The translations under genes were made by a program, and so were the position numbers. The notes beneath the pieces were generated by a model, which worked only from the letters and a program-made list of their open reading frames with translations, did not search any database and had not been told where the DNA came from. A DNA stretch of 22,447 bases from Stramenopiles sp. TOSAG23-2 (taxonomy: Eukaryota; Sar): NCBI GenBank assembly GCA_900128395.1, contig LT649513.1, positions 1-22,447 of the forward strand, given 5' to 3'. Of this stretch, positions 8,089 to 16,852 are shown piece after piece (within the stretch, counting starts at the first letter, position 1; every line of letters starts with the position of its first letter).

Positions 8089-11000
8089 ATGGGGCTGAAG
8101 GAATTATATGAAGACGTCAAATTTAAAGCAATCGCAAAGAAAGAAGCAGTTGTAGAATGGTATCAAAGCGATAAAGTACAAAATCGTATAAGTAAAGTAA
8201 AGGCAAAACTGAAGCAAGCGAAAGAAAAGGCTAAAAAATATGCAGCCGAAATTGAAAAATCAGAGCAATTCCAAAAAATGAAGGAAAAGGCAGCACCCCA
8301 TATTAAACATATACAAGCTAAAGCGGCTGAGCTAAAGCAAGCAATTGCTGACAAACAAGCTGCTAAGCGATTAAGGGCAGAGAAAACGGCAGATGTTTTA
8401 AGCGATGAGGAAGCTGATCAAGCGTTGTATAATTTTATATCTGATAAAAGAAGAGCAGAGAAAAAATTAGCCGCTGCGCAAAGAGGAAAAGATAAGATAG
8501 GTGGAAATATGTATTTATTTGCAGCTAACGGAGATGTAGACAATTTTCAAAAGTATTTTCAAGAAGCAAATGATGAGAAAACAAGCCTTGACGAAACTGG
8601 GATGACTGTTTTGCATATTGCTGCAGAGAACAACAGGTTAGCAATTGTCGAATGGTTACTAGAAAATGATTATTTTGAACCAAATATCCGTGATCTATAT
8701 GGCAATACACCATTGCATATGGCAGCAACTGCTGGCCACACGGAGGTTGCTAAACACTTGCTAGTAGAAGCTGATGCGGATATAGCGTGTATAAATAAAT
8801 GGAATAAAACGGCACTTCATTATGCATCTGAATATGGCCATGTCGAAATGACAGACTATTTATTGTTTAAAGGGATAAATGTGATGGCTATTACAAAGGC
8901 AAGAGAGACAGCATATGATTTACTTGGTAAAAATTGTAGAGGGAAAGATAAAGAAGAGAAATTGGAAGAAGTAAGAAACACTTTATTAAAATATGTTGAA
9001 TTAGCCAAAGTGGAACACACGGCTTTAAATAGTAATCACGAGATTGGAACAAGAGAATTTGATCAAGCTGAAATAAAATTAAAGCGTATTAATAGGATTT
9101 TAAATAAACATCAAGAATGGTTAGATTCATTTATTGAGGAAGAAGTAGTAAGCAAAGATATTGGCCCAGATCTAATAAAAGCTGCCAGGGAAGGAAGAAT
9201 CCAATGGATTGATGATATGCTTGCAAAAGAAAATGTACGAGAGGCTGCAAGTGACTTTAAAGAGGAAGAAACCGGGCAAACACTTTTACATGCTGCAGTT
9301 TTAAATGATAATGAAGATTTTTTAGCTATTTTACAAGATTCAACAAATTTAATGCCTGATGATGCCGACAAGGAAGGTCGTACAGCATTACATTTGGCAT
9401 CAATGTATGGACTTATTGATATGGCAGAACTTTGCATTGATCAAATAAAAGATTATGATGGGGATGTGGAGAAATTTATTGGTACGGAAGATAATTATGG
9501 AAAAAAAGCTATGGATATGGTGTGCCAGGCATATATAAAAGAGGATAAAAGTACAATTAGAGCTGAGATGGAATATTTATTGGATCCAGACAAGGCACAA
9601 AGAGAAGCAGATGAGGCGGAATTAATACGTCGATACCAAGAGCAAGTAAAATTAGCCAAATATTATAAAGCTGCTCATATTAAACATCCACAATGGATCA
9701 TGGAACACAAACATGAAATTAATCAAACGCTAACTGGTTTATGGAACGCAAGAAAAAAACGAGAAGAACGTCGTAAGTTTCTTGAGGAGCGAAATGCACG
9801 TCGGGCAAGGGAAAAAGCCGAGCGTGATGGTCTCCTTACCGATTTGAAGTTAGCTGTTAAGACAGGTAATGATACAATTGACAATAGCAGAAAAAAATTG
9901 TACGATCGTGTAAAGACGAAAACCGACCGTCTTCAAACGGTCATCGATGGAATCGATAAAGATGTGGAAAATACGGAATTTATTAACGTGCAGGGTCAAG
10001 GGTTTTTGGATGGCGTCAACCCTAGAATCGAGGAGTATTTACACCCAACAGAAAATGTTAGAAGAGTAGCGAGGGATGAAGCAATAAAGTTGTGGAAAGG
10101 CCATATAAAAATCGGAAAGCGAGCAATCGAAAGTGTGTGGAAGCAATATGAGCAACGCATCATAAAGTTAGAAAGTCATGTTGTTGAGACAGTCGGAGTT
10201 AAAAAAGTAGAAGCAAAAATTAAAGCAATACAAGCTCAAATGGAAACCAATCGACAAAAAAGAAAAAAAGTAGTAAAAGATCTGGATAATTCATTAGTTA
10301 TTGAAAGGATATTTGTTATCACAGAGAGGCATAAAATGGAAACTGCAGAAGGCAAAGAAACCCCGAGAAGTAGAAGAGAACGAGTCAGGCAATATAAGCG
10401 CATTAAATACGCATTAGACGTCCAAGAAAGGCAATTGTTAGCAGAAAAAGCACATTTAATTGGAAATCGGATAGTAGAGCAAAAACGTATTGCCCAAGTG
10501 CAGTATGATGAGTCTACCCAAAGCACCAGACGGCGTTTTAAACGCCATAAACAACTTACATGGAAAAAAGCAGCAAAGGCATTACAAGGCAAATACGATG
10601 ACTGGAAAGCGTATGATAAAGAGACAGAAAATGTGAGAAACCTGTTAAAAGCAGAAGAGAGTATCGTACAGAAGAAAGAAGCACCATTATGGTGGAGAAA
10701 AGCACAGCGGGAAAAAGTAGAAGAGATCAAAGAGGAAATTAAAACAAGGGAAAAATTTTCTGAAAGTTTCGAAATGGTTATTGAGGATCTTATCAGTCAA
10801 TACGATCAAAAAATATGGTCGAAAGAAGTTAGATTTAAAAAGCGTTCATTCAAACGCTTCAAAGCTTTTAAAAAGTTGCACAAAGCACTCAAGACAGAAT
10901 ATCTCAAAGCAGCGCAAGACATACCGGAAGAGGAGCGTTTATTTGATTCTGATGGGGGAGAAAGTGCGTCAGAAAGTACGCGTAGTAGTGATGACGAAAC

Positions 11001-11262
11001 CGATAATAGCAGTAGTGATGAAAGCAGTGATTCATCATCTAATGACGATGATTCCGATGATAGTAATACAAATAGTAGCAGCCAAAATTCCAATGATATT
11101 GATTCAAATTCTGATGATAAAGGTGACGCTTCAAATAGTAATAATAGCAATGCAGATGAAAGCAAATCTAATTCAGTAGACGAAGATGAGGAAAGTGAAT
11201 CAGATAGTGTATCAGCGTCTGATTCTGAAAGTGATGATGTGAGTGATGTAGGCAGATTGTAA
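8089..11262 (+). CDS. Ankyrin-repeat and coiled-coil protein with Ser/Asp-rich tail
   Basis: This 1057-residue protein probably acts as a cytosolic scaffold; no specific function is recognised. Residues 1-100 are Lys/Ala-rich amphipathic helices. An ankyrin block runs from about 141 to 285, with repeats starting near GMTVLHIAAENNRLAIVEWL (171), YGNTPLHMAATAGHTEVAKHL (204) and NKTALHYASEYGHVEMTDYL (239), plus weaker end repeats. A helical spacer follows, then a second, degenerate ankyrin block (about 359-480) with GQTLLHAAV and GRTALHLASMYG. Residues about 515-950 are charged coiled coil without a motor or kinase signature. The tail from about 951 is an acidic S/D/N/E repeat, a likely casein kinase 2 type substrate by composition. 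There is no signal peptide or membrane span. The ATG has A at -3. Two separate ankyrin blocks split by helix suggest at least two partner surfaces. Confidence 0.92.
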   Translation: MGLKELYEDVKFKAIAKKEAVVEWYQSDKVQNRISKVKAKLKQAKEKAKKYAAEIEKSEQFQKMKEKAAPHIKHIQAKAAELKQAIADKQAAKRLRAEKTADVLSDEEADQALYNFISDKRRAEKKLAAAQRGKDKIGGNMYLFAANGDVDNFQKYFQEANDEKTSLDETGMTVLHIAAENNRLAIVEWLLENDYFEPNIRDLYGNTPLHMAATAGHTEVAKHLLVEADADIACINKWNKTALHYASEYGHVEMTDYLLFKGINVMAITKARETAYDLLGKNCRGKDKEEKLEEVRNTLLKYVELAKVEHTALNSNHEIGTREFDQAEIKLKRINRILNKHQEWLDSFIEEEVVSKDIGPDLIKAAREGRIQWIDDMLAKENVREAASDFKEEETGQTLLHAAVLNDNEDFLAILQDSTNLMPDDADKEGRTALHLASMYGLIDMAELCIDQIKDYDGDVEKFIGTEDNYGKKAMDMVCQAYIKEDKSTIRAEMEYLLDPDKAQREADEAELIRRYQEQVKLAKYYKAAHIKHPQWIMEHKHEINQTLTGLWNARKKREERRKFLEERNARRAREKAERDGLLTDLKLAVKTGNDTIDNSRKKLYDRVKTKTDRLQTVIDGIDKDVENTEFINVQGQGFLDGVNPRIEEYLHPTENVRRVARDEAIKLWKGHIKIGKRAIESVWKQYEQRIIKLESHVVETVGVKKVEAKIKAIQAQMETNRQKRKKVVKDLDNSLVIERIFVITERHKMETAEGKETPRSRRERVRQYKRIKYALDVQERQLLAEKAHLIGNRIVEQKRIAQVQYDESTQSTRRRFKRHKQLTWKKAAKALQGKYDDWKAYDKETENVRNLLKAEESIVQKKEAPLWWRKAQREKVEEIKEEIKTREKFSESFEMVIEDLISQYDQKIWSKEVRFKKRSFKRFKAFKKLHKALKTEYLKAAQDIPEEERLFDSDGGESASESTRSSDDETDNSSSDESSDSSSNDDDSDDSNTNSSSQNSNDIDSNSDDKGDASNSNNSNADESKSNSVDEDEESESDSVSASDSESDDVSDVGRL

Positions 11263-11452
11263 AAAAGTTTTTTTAAATGTGTATTTTTTTAGAGCTTGTA
11301 ATATGGCATTATATCATATGTTTCGTATGCATATCATACGTGCGTAATATTTAATGATTTGTGTACATACGTATGAGTATTTTACAATATTGATATGATA
11401 CGACACACATAAATTCATGTACATACTCGCATATTCATACTTCGCGACATAT
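11263..11452. other. Convergent 3' spacer with CATACG palindromes
   Basis: Short spacer between two stops. CGTATG (11324-11329) pairs with CATACG (11335-11340) around CATAT, and a perfect 10-bp palindrome CATACGTATG sits at 11366-11375. This resembles the TACG-containing repeats of the other convergent spacers and likely forms part of both 3' UTRs. Confidence 0.55.
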
Positions 11453-14400
11453 TTATGATAAACTGCAAAGGTCTTTAATGCGCAACATGCCAAGGAAAAA
11501 CTTTAATTTAGGTTTGTGATCACATTTAAACACTGCTGTCATATGGCGTGTAATCGAATCAAATCGAATTTCGGAGAAAAATTGCACGTCTTCATTATAA
11601 TTCTTTCCATACAAATATACGGTGAACTTGTTACCTTTAACTCCACTAGCGATAACGCGAAATCCTTTTGCAGAAACATTTTCAATTACCGAACTTGGCG
11701 CAGGAACACTATGCAACTCCATCATGACAGTTGAGTTTATCTTCATTTTGGTCCAGAACCCTTCAAAATCATGCGGTAAAATTTCATTATTGACAGAAAG
11801 ATATTGGTCTTCATAATTATTATCATGATGCAGATCTGCCCCTGCTATTGACACTGTGTGATCCTCTACAGCACTATATTGAGGAATTTCCCAAACACTT
11901 TCCCCAGTATATTTAGATACATAATACTGATTTCCCTCTTGATCTAAATGGGGTTCCCACTCATCGCTAGCATCTACCTCTCCGGGGTAACAATTATCAG
12001 TAGTATATATATGTTCATGTTCATCATGATATTGCATATTACCGCTATCATGGTCACTATTTTTATACTTTGGAGATCGATTTTCATCAATTGAATCAAG
12101 ACTTGAATCATTTTTTGGTTTCGATATTTTGGGAAATTTTGGCAAACCACTAAGGTGACTTACTCTTGGTTTTGTCTTGGCAGATTTCCCCTTTCCACCC
12201 AATGCTAACTTCGGCACAAATGACGGTCGATCTATCCCACGTTCCGTTTTAGCACCCCATAAACGTGCTGAATCTTGTTTCGACAATGGCGTACGCGGTG
12301 TCTCTTTCGCAGCTCTAGCTGAATTTTGCTTTCTTGGAGTTCCATTGTAATGATTTAGATTGTTACTTTTTCTTGTTTTATTATTTTCATCTACAAATAA
12401 TTCACCACCATCATCTGAATCTGAATCATCTTCTGTGTCACTATCACCATCATCCATAAATCCATGCAACGTATACCCATCTCTAACATGATTATCTGGC
12501 ATCTCTGCTAACCACGACTTCACAATCATTCCTAAATCGGCAATCAAAAGTACTGCCCATATATCTAGGAAAAACAACGTGAAAAATATCCATGTCATTA
12601 CAAAATCAAGGGTAGACGTACGTGGTCTCCCAACAAAATTATTAGCCTGGACATAAGCGGCCCACGTCCAAATTCCGATTATGAAATCAAATATTTTTGC
12701 ATAAGTAATACCTCGGAGCCATGCTTTTTCATATATTATCATAGGTTCATATTTTGTATGAAAACACGAATAAAATGGAAACATACATGCAGCCGTATCT
12801 ATATTCCTATATATTGATGCTACAACGATTGCTGATGTAATAGCCTTTAAAAAAGTAAGAACCAATAATGACATTCCAGTAGGTGCCCGACTAAATTGAG
12901 GAGTCCAAGAATATGTCGTTACAGCAACTATAGAAATAAATAACATAAAGAAACCACAAACGATGTGAAGCCAAAGTTGTGCAACTATACGAGCAAATAT
13001 TTCCCCTTTTGAATCTTCCAGCTTTAACTTGCCACAAGATGGCAAACAGAAACGATTGTGATATGCCCATTTTACACTTTTCTTTTTTCCAACAGAGTGT
13101 GCTACTTGCAGCATTTTTCTTGCAGTCTCCTTTCTTTCTTCCATTTTTTCGCGACTGCTTTTTGGACGTTTGGTAGCATTATTATCTTGCATTTCCTTTC
13201 CTCCAGAACTCTTCTCACGATTTAGGATATTTACATTTCGAGCTGATTTTACACTTTCTAATTCACTACGAAGACGATTAATTTCTTCATGCAAATGAGA
13301 ATGATTATCAAGAGTCTTAGGTATGTTATCAGATTTGCTTACATCATTAGTAGTTTTTGAATCATTATCAACAGTAGATAAACCAAGTTCCTTGTCGTAT
13401 TGATGATTTGTTTCACTGAAGATTTCTATCTCTGTATGCTCTTTTTCCTGACTCATAATTGTGGAAGGAGGATCTTTAATGATCCTTTTTTCACTTTCTT
13501 CATTATTAAAATCTTTTCTCCCAATCCCATGATTATTATTTTTACTGCTATTATCGTGTTTTTTGTTGTTATGACCAACCGTCTTTTTACCGTCACCATC
13601 TTCGTTATCATTATCTCCATCTTCAAATGAAAGCAATGTTGGAACCGGTAGCTTTGTTTTTTTTTCATTATTTATATTTTCACTTTTGGTTATTACAGTG
13701 CCATCAGTATTATTTTTTTTTGCACTATCAACAGCTTCATTTTCTTTAGAACCTATTACTTGTTGAAAATTTATGATATTATCAACATGCTCAATTGGAG
13801 GACTATTTTCTTTTGAAGACGTATTATTAAGTTCTTCCTCGGCTTCCTCCTCCCCTGATATGTTATTGATATTACTTTTGTTATCATTCTTTGTGATACT
13901 ATCTTTCTTTTCTAATCGTTTCATAAAATCTTTCATCGACGGAGTCATCAAAGTTTTAGGTTTATTAAAATTTATTGGACTACTACTATTGTCATCAATA
14001 TTCAAAGAGAGCTTTTCCTCTTCAAGGGTCTTTTTAAATTGCTCTTGAAATTTCAATTCCTTTCCTAACTTGGAATGTAAATCTTTCATTTTTTCACTTC
14101 GCCTCTCTTTCTTTTTTTTTGCTTTTTTCGAACTTTTCTTCAATGAACGTTGTTTTCGCCTTATTTTTTCAAGGTGATCTGGCAATTTCACAGAGCTAAA
14201 TTCGTGCTTTGGGCTACTTTGATCACGTTTGAAACTAAAATCAGTTTTTACAATTTTGATTGGTGTAATCCTTTCTTTTTCTTTTCCATTATTAATCTTA
14301 TCACCATTATTTTTATTAATATTATTATTGTCATCACTTTCTTTACCTTCCGTATTGACTATAATTTTCTCCTGCAATATTTTCTTTTTATCTTGATTTT

Positions 14401-14677
14401 TACTGGAAAAATCAATCTCTTCATCCGCAACAACAGGTATGATTGGCGTAGAAAATTTGCTGGCATATTCTTCTTTTGGACTTTTTGAAGTTTGTGGACT
14501 GTATTTATCTAAACCATTATAACTATTAGTATCATTATTGCTGGTAATATCATTATTATTCCAAGCTGTTTTATTTGATGATAATTTACGTCGAATAGGT
14601 TTTCTTTGTAATGTTGTTGCTTCGTTATTAGTTTCCTTTTTTTCAAACAATTTGATTCGATCCTTGACGTTTGACAT
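11453..14677 (-). CDS. Four-span membrane protein with WW domain and beta-adaptin-appendage-like C-terminus
   Basis: This 1074-residue protein opens with about 550 disordered residues rich in K, N, S and E, including a basic coiled stretch at about 170-215. Four hydrophobic helices follow at about 566-591, 601-625, 650-672 and 688-718, a MARVEL-like four-span layout. After an acidic loop and a basic linker comes a WW domain (about 903-936): W907, a QYY core, W929 and the terminal Pro of WEIP. The last roughly 104 residues start at GFWTKMK (W975) and contain GFRVIASGVKGNKFTVYLYGK, a later SEIRF and FKCDHKPKLKFF. Order and spacing match the beta-adaptin appendage C-terminal subdomain as I remember it (F..W, then VYTIAKRNVEGQ..LY, AELRI, LSLKCRAP). 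WW domains bind Pro-rich ligands and adaptin appendages bind endocytic peptides, so a trafficking scaffold on a membrane is inferred. The WW call is firm; the adaptin call is moderate. ATG 14675-14677 has A at -3. Confidence 0.9.
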   Translation of the reverse strand: MSNVKDRIKLFEKKETNNEATTLQRKPIRRKLSSNKTAWNNNDITSNNDTNSYNGLDKYSPQTSKSPKEEYASKFSTPIIPVVADEEIDFSSKNQDKKKILQEKIIVNTEGKESDDNNNINKNNGDKINNGKEKERITPIKIVKTDFSFKRDQSSPKHEFSSVKLPDHLEKIRRKQRSLKKSSKKAKKKKERRSEKMKDLHSKLGKELKFQEQFKKTLEEEKLSLNIDDNSSSPINFNKPKTLMTPSMKDFMKRLEKKDSITKNDNKSNINNISGEEEAEEELNNTSSKENSPPIEHVDNIINFQQVIGSKENEAVDSAKKNNTDGTVITKSENINNEKKTKLPVPTLLSFEDGDNDNEDGDGKKTVGHNNKKHDNSSKNNNHGIGRKDFNNEESEKRIIKDPPSTIMSQEKEHTEIEIFSETNHQYDKELGLSTVDNDSKTTNDVSKSDNIPKTLDNHSHLHEEINRLRSELESVKSARNVNILNREKSSGGKEMQDNNATKRPKSSREKMEERKETARKMLQVAHSVGKKKSVKWAYHNRFCLPSCGKLKLEDSKGEIFARIVAQLWLHIVCGFFMLFISIVAVTTYSWTPQFSRAPTGMSLLVLTFLKAITSAIVVASIYRNIDTAACMFPFYSCFHTKYEPMIIYEKAWLRGITYAKIFDFIIGIWTWAAYVQANNFVGRPRTSTLDFVMTWIFFTLFFLDIWAVLLIADLGMIVKSWLAEMPDNHVRDGYTLHGFMDDGDSDTEDDSDSDDGGELFVDENNKTRKSNNLNHYNGTPRKQNSARAAKETPRTPLSKQDSARLWGAKTERGIDRPSFVPKLALGGKGKSAKTKPRVSHLSGLPKFPKISKPKNDSSLDSIDENRSPKYKNSDHDSGNMQYHDEHEHIYTTDNCYPGEVDASDEWEPHLDQEGNQYYVSKYTGESVWEIPQYSAVEDHTVSIAGADLHHDNNYEDQYLSVNNEILPHDFEGFWTKMKINSTVMMELHSVPAPSSVIENVSAKGFRVIASGVKGNKFTVYLYGKNYNEDVQFFSEIRFDSITRHMTAVFKCDHKPKLKFFLGMLRIKDLCSLS

Positions 14678-15161
14678 ATTATGACTGCTTTATACAATTA
14701 TTTAAGTTGTTTTCTTTTAGCTGTATTTGGACGTGGAGAATATATTTACAGTAGAAAGAAGTCCTAGTGAATATATATATACAGAGTATGATATGTATTT
14801 ATTTGATTTACTCTTTACTCTCTCCACATTGCTACGATATGTATTGTATATATATTTTGATGAAGTAGAAGAGGTGCGAAAAACCCTAACGTTTTTATTA
14901 TTACATACAGTATATAGGAAAAAAAGCTAGGGAGTGTGTATATCTTACACTATACATTTGGTAGTAGTGATTTGGAAATAAAATCAGTATTGTTAAAGTA
15001 TATAACTGAAACTTACTACTATATTACTATACACGAGTACACGCGTATATAAATTAGGTACCGTAGTTATGACATAAGTAATAATTAAATATATATCATA
15101 CATGTCGAATTATATGTGACAACGTGTGCCAGATCTTGCCATATAATATATATTATCAAAA
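14678..15161. promoter_or_regulatory. Tandem intergenic region upstream of the four-span gene
   Basis: Spacer between the start of the four-span gene and the stop of the small WW membrane gene, both on the minus strand. It contains two TACAGTA heptamers (14747-14753, 14906-14912) and many TA runs. CGTGTGCCAG at 15123-15132 is the reverse complement of a motif also seen near 3 and 7744. The open frame on the plus strand here lacks an ATG start and looks like random AT-rich sequence. Confidence 0.45.
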
Positions 15162-15881
15162 TTAATATCTACTGTGCCCTAAAGTCGTATGATATGCTAT
15201 ATATGGTACGCCTAGACAAACAAACCATAAAAATGCCAAAAAGCCCACGATTAATGCACCAATCAAAAATGTATTATTATTAAATAAATTTCCATTACTT
15301 CCTTGGACTGCCCCAATAATGATGAATACAATACCAACCCAACATGCGACATATGTACATAAAATACTCCAATCAAACCAATCGCAGCTAAAGGTAACCA
15401 CATGCTCAAAAAATGTTCCATCATCTGGTGGCAACGGACCATGTGGATTTGCTGGTTTTCGATCAAATTTACTCCACGAACTAATACGACGCATTCCACG
15501 ATTTCTTGAACTTGGGGACATAATATACATAGGGACTTCATTACCTTTTTTTCCGACAGCACCAGACTCATTCATATTTTTTGGTCTAACCCACGTAGTT
15601 CCCAACTTTTCGTGTGCATAGTACGTTCGACCATCCGTTGTTTTATGTGCAGTCCATCCAGCATTGTTGCTTGAAGAAGACAATGCAGATGTGTAAGAAT
15701 TGGTTTGCATTTGTCCTTGAACTCTAGCTCTTTCTCGCTCATAACCTGGGTCCGTAGTTAACTTTAATTTAGGTCTTGCTTTACGTTGGTTTTTGACTAA
15801 TGTTTCTGCTCTTTCTAACGCATCGTCATCCCCCATTAATCCCAAAATGGAATGGGTATAAGAGCTATTTTTATTACTCAT
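15162..15881 (-). CDS. Small WW-domain protein with two membrane spans
   Basis: The protein is 239 residues from ATG 15879-15881 (A at -3). The frame continues upstream only to a TTG, so this ATG is preferred. A charged N-terminus (ERAETLVKNQRKARPKLKL) precedes a WW domain with W76, the pair YY87-88 and W97 followed by VRP; the W-x20-W spacing is normal. A basic linker with a PLPP motif leads to two hydrophobic helices at about 172-192 and 204-227 and a short polar tail. There is no signal peptide, so the WW domain probably faces the cytosol and recruits Pro-rich partners to a membrane. It lies directly upstream of, and on the same strand as, another membrane protein with a WW domain. I do not recognise a named family. 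Confidence 0.88.
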   Translation of the reverse strand: MSNKNSSYTHSILGLMGDDDALERAETLVKNQRKARPKLKLTTDPGYERERARVQGQMQTNSYTSALSSSSNNAGWTAHKTTDGRTYYAHEKLGTTWVRPKNMNESGAVGKKGNEVPMYIMSPSSRNRGMRRISSWSKFDRKPANPHGPLPPDDGTFFEHVVTFSCDWFDWSILCTYVACWVGIVFIIIGAVQGSNGNLFNNNTFLIGALIVGFLAFLWFVCLGVPYIAYHTTLGHSRY

Positions 15882-16438
15882 TTTGTTTATGTATATTATT
15901 TTCTTTCTTTCTCTATTCAAAAAAGCTTTTGTTCATGTTTCTATTTCGTACGGTATACTTTTACAATTTGACTTTCCAAAACAACAACATTATTAATAAA
16001 ACTCTTTTAACCGCTGCTTTTGCGGGCAGCGAATGAAAAATCAGAATTTTTTTGAAACAAAATATTTTGCCTTTTCTCCTCGTAGGATTTTATGTATGTC
16101 GATAAAGCCATATTGATAGGTACTTTTATTTAACTCTACCAATTGCATACTCCAGAATATTTTGTGAAAATTCTCTGTTTCTGTTTCTGTCCTTAAATTG
16201 ATTTCAGGTTTCAGGACAGGGGTTCTACAGTAGCCTCATCGTCGGGCCTTTCAGGTTATAATAATAATAATTGAAAGTGGTAAATCCTAATAAAATAAAT
16301 CTGTGATGAGCTGCAAATGCATTTATAATACATGAAACAGATGTAAATAAATAACAAACTCATTATACAATTCTACAGTAGTTTATAGTCATAATATTGC
16401 CACTATCTAGAAACACACAACGAAAGAATACAGCAAGC
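15882..16438. promoter_or_regulatory. Divergent promoter region with short direct repeats
   Basis: Region between the starts of the small WW gene (minus) and the small secreted gene (plus). It carries the 11-mer TTCTACAGTAG twice (16223-16233, 16371-16381), TTTCAGG three times (16202-16208, 16209-16215, 16249-16255), and a stem-loop CGCTGC/GCAGCG (16012-16017, 16026-16031). No RNA gene was recognised. Confidence 0.5.
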
Positions 16439-16852
16439 ATGAAGTTTGTAAATTATCTTATCACATTTTTGGTCGTTTTGAATATATTTTGTACAAAAGT
16501 TACAATAGCTAAAGATGCAGAAGAACCAGTAGTAGCCGTGTCACGGTTCGAAGGACCATCCTCCGGTAACTTAGGTGCCTTTTTACGCATTGTAAATAGA
16601 GATCCAGAGATTAAATATTTGTACGCAAAGTTACAAGAATATGTAGTCGGTAGAATACAACGTGCTGCAGTTGGTGAACCACGTGTTGGAAATGAGGAAG
16701 AAATATTTGAAGATTTATTATTAAACCATGCTCATCCACATTCAAAAGACGTTTATACGTCGGAAGAGCGTGCTATAGTTAAAGAGAAAATTGTCAAACT
16801 TGTCAAGTTGTTAAATTTAATGCATGTTGTCAGCAGTGATGGCGATTTATAG
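16439..16852 (+). CDS. Small secreted protein, unknown function
   Basis: The protein is 137 residues. ATG 16439 has A at -3 and is followed by a clear signal peptide (MKFVNYLITFLVVLNIF), with likely cleavage after about residue 25 near TIA-KDA. The mature part is about 112 residues, helical and charged. It contains RFEGPSSGNLGAFLRIVNRD and EIFEDLLLNHAHPHSKD, with two closely spaced His pairs. There is no cysteine in the mature part, no further membrane span and no ER-retention KDEL signal. The frame extends upstream only to a TTG, so this start is preferred. I do not recognise the family; secretion or residence in the endomembrane lumen is inferred from the signal peptide. It ends in TAG, the only TAG stop among the ten genes. 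Confidence 0.85.
   Translation: MKFVNYLITFLVVLNIFCTKVTIAKDAEEPVVAVSRFEGPSSGNLGAFLRIVNRDPEIKYLYAKLQEYVVGRIQRAAVGEPRVGNEEEIFEDLLLNHAHPHSKDVYTSEERAIVKEKIVKLVKLLNLMHVVSSDGDL

Noticed and set aside
10236-10730. 164-codon frame opposite the ankyrin gene
   Set aside because: Antisense shadow of the coiled-coil region; no family motif.
14727-14930. Small plus-strand frame in the spacer before the four-span gene
   Set aside because: It begins at TTG, has no ATG at its 5' end and no recognisable motif, and lies in TA-rich sequence.
16195-16210. Possible 3' splice site (pyrimidine-rich then TTTCAG) before the small secreted gene
   Set aside because: No matching 5' exon or donor is evident, and the gene has a complete start with signal peptide downstream.
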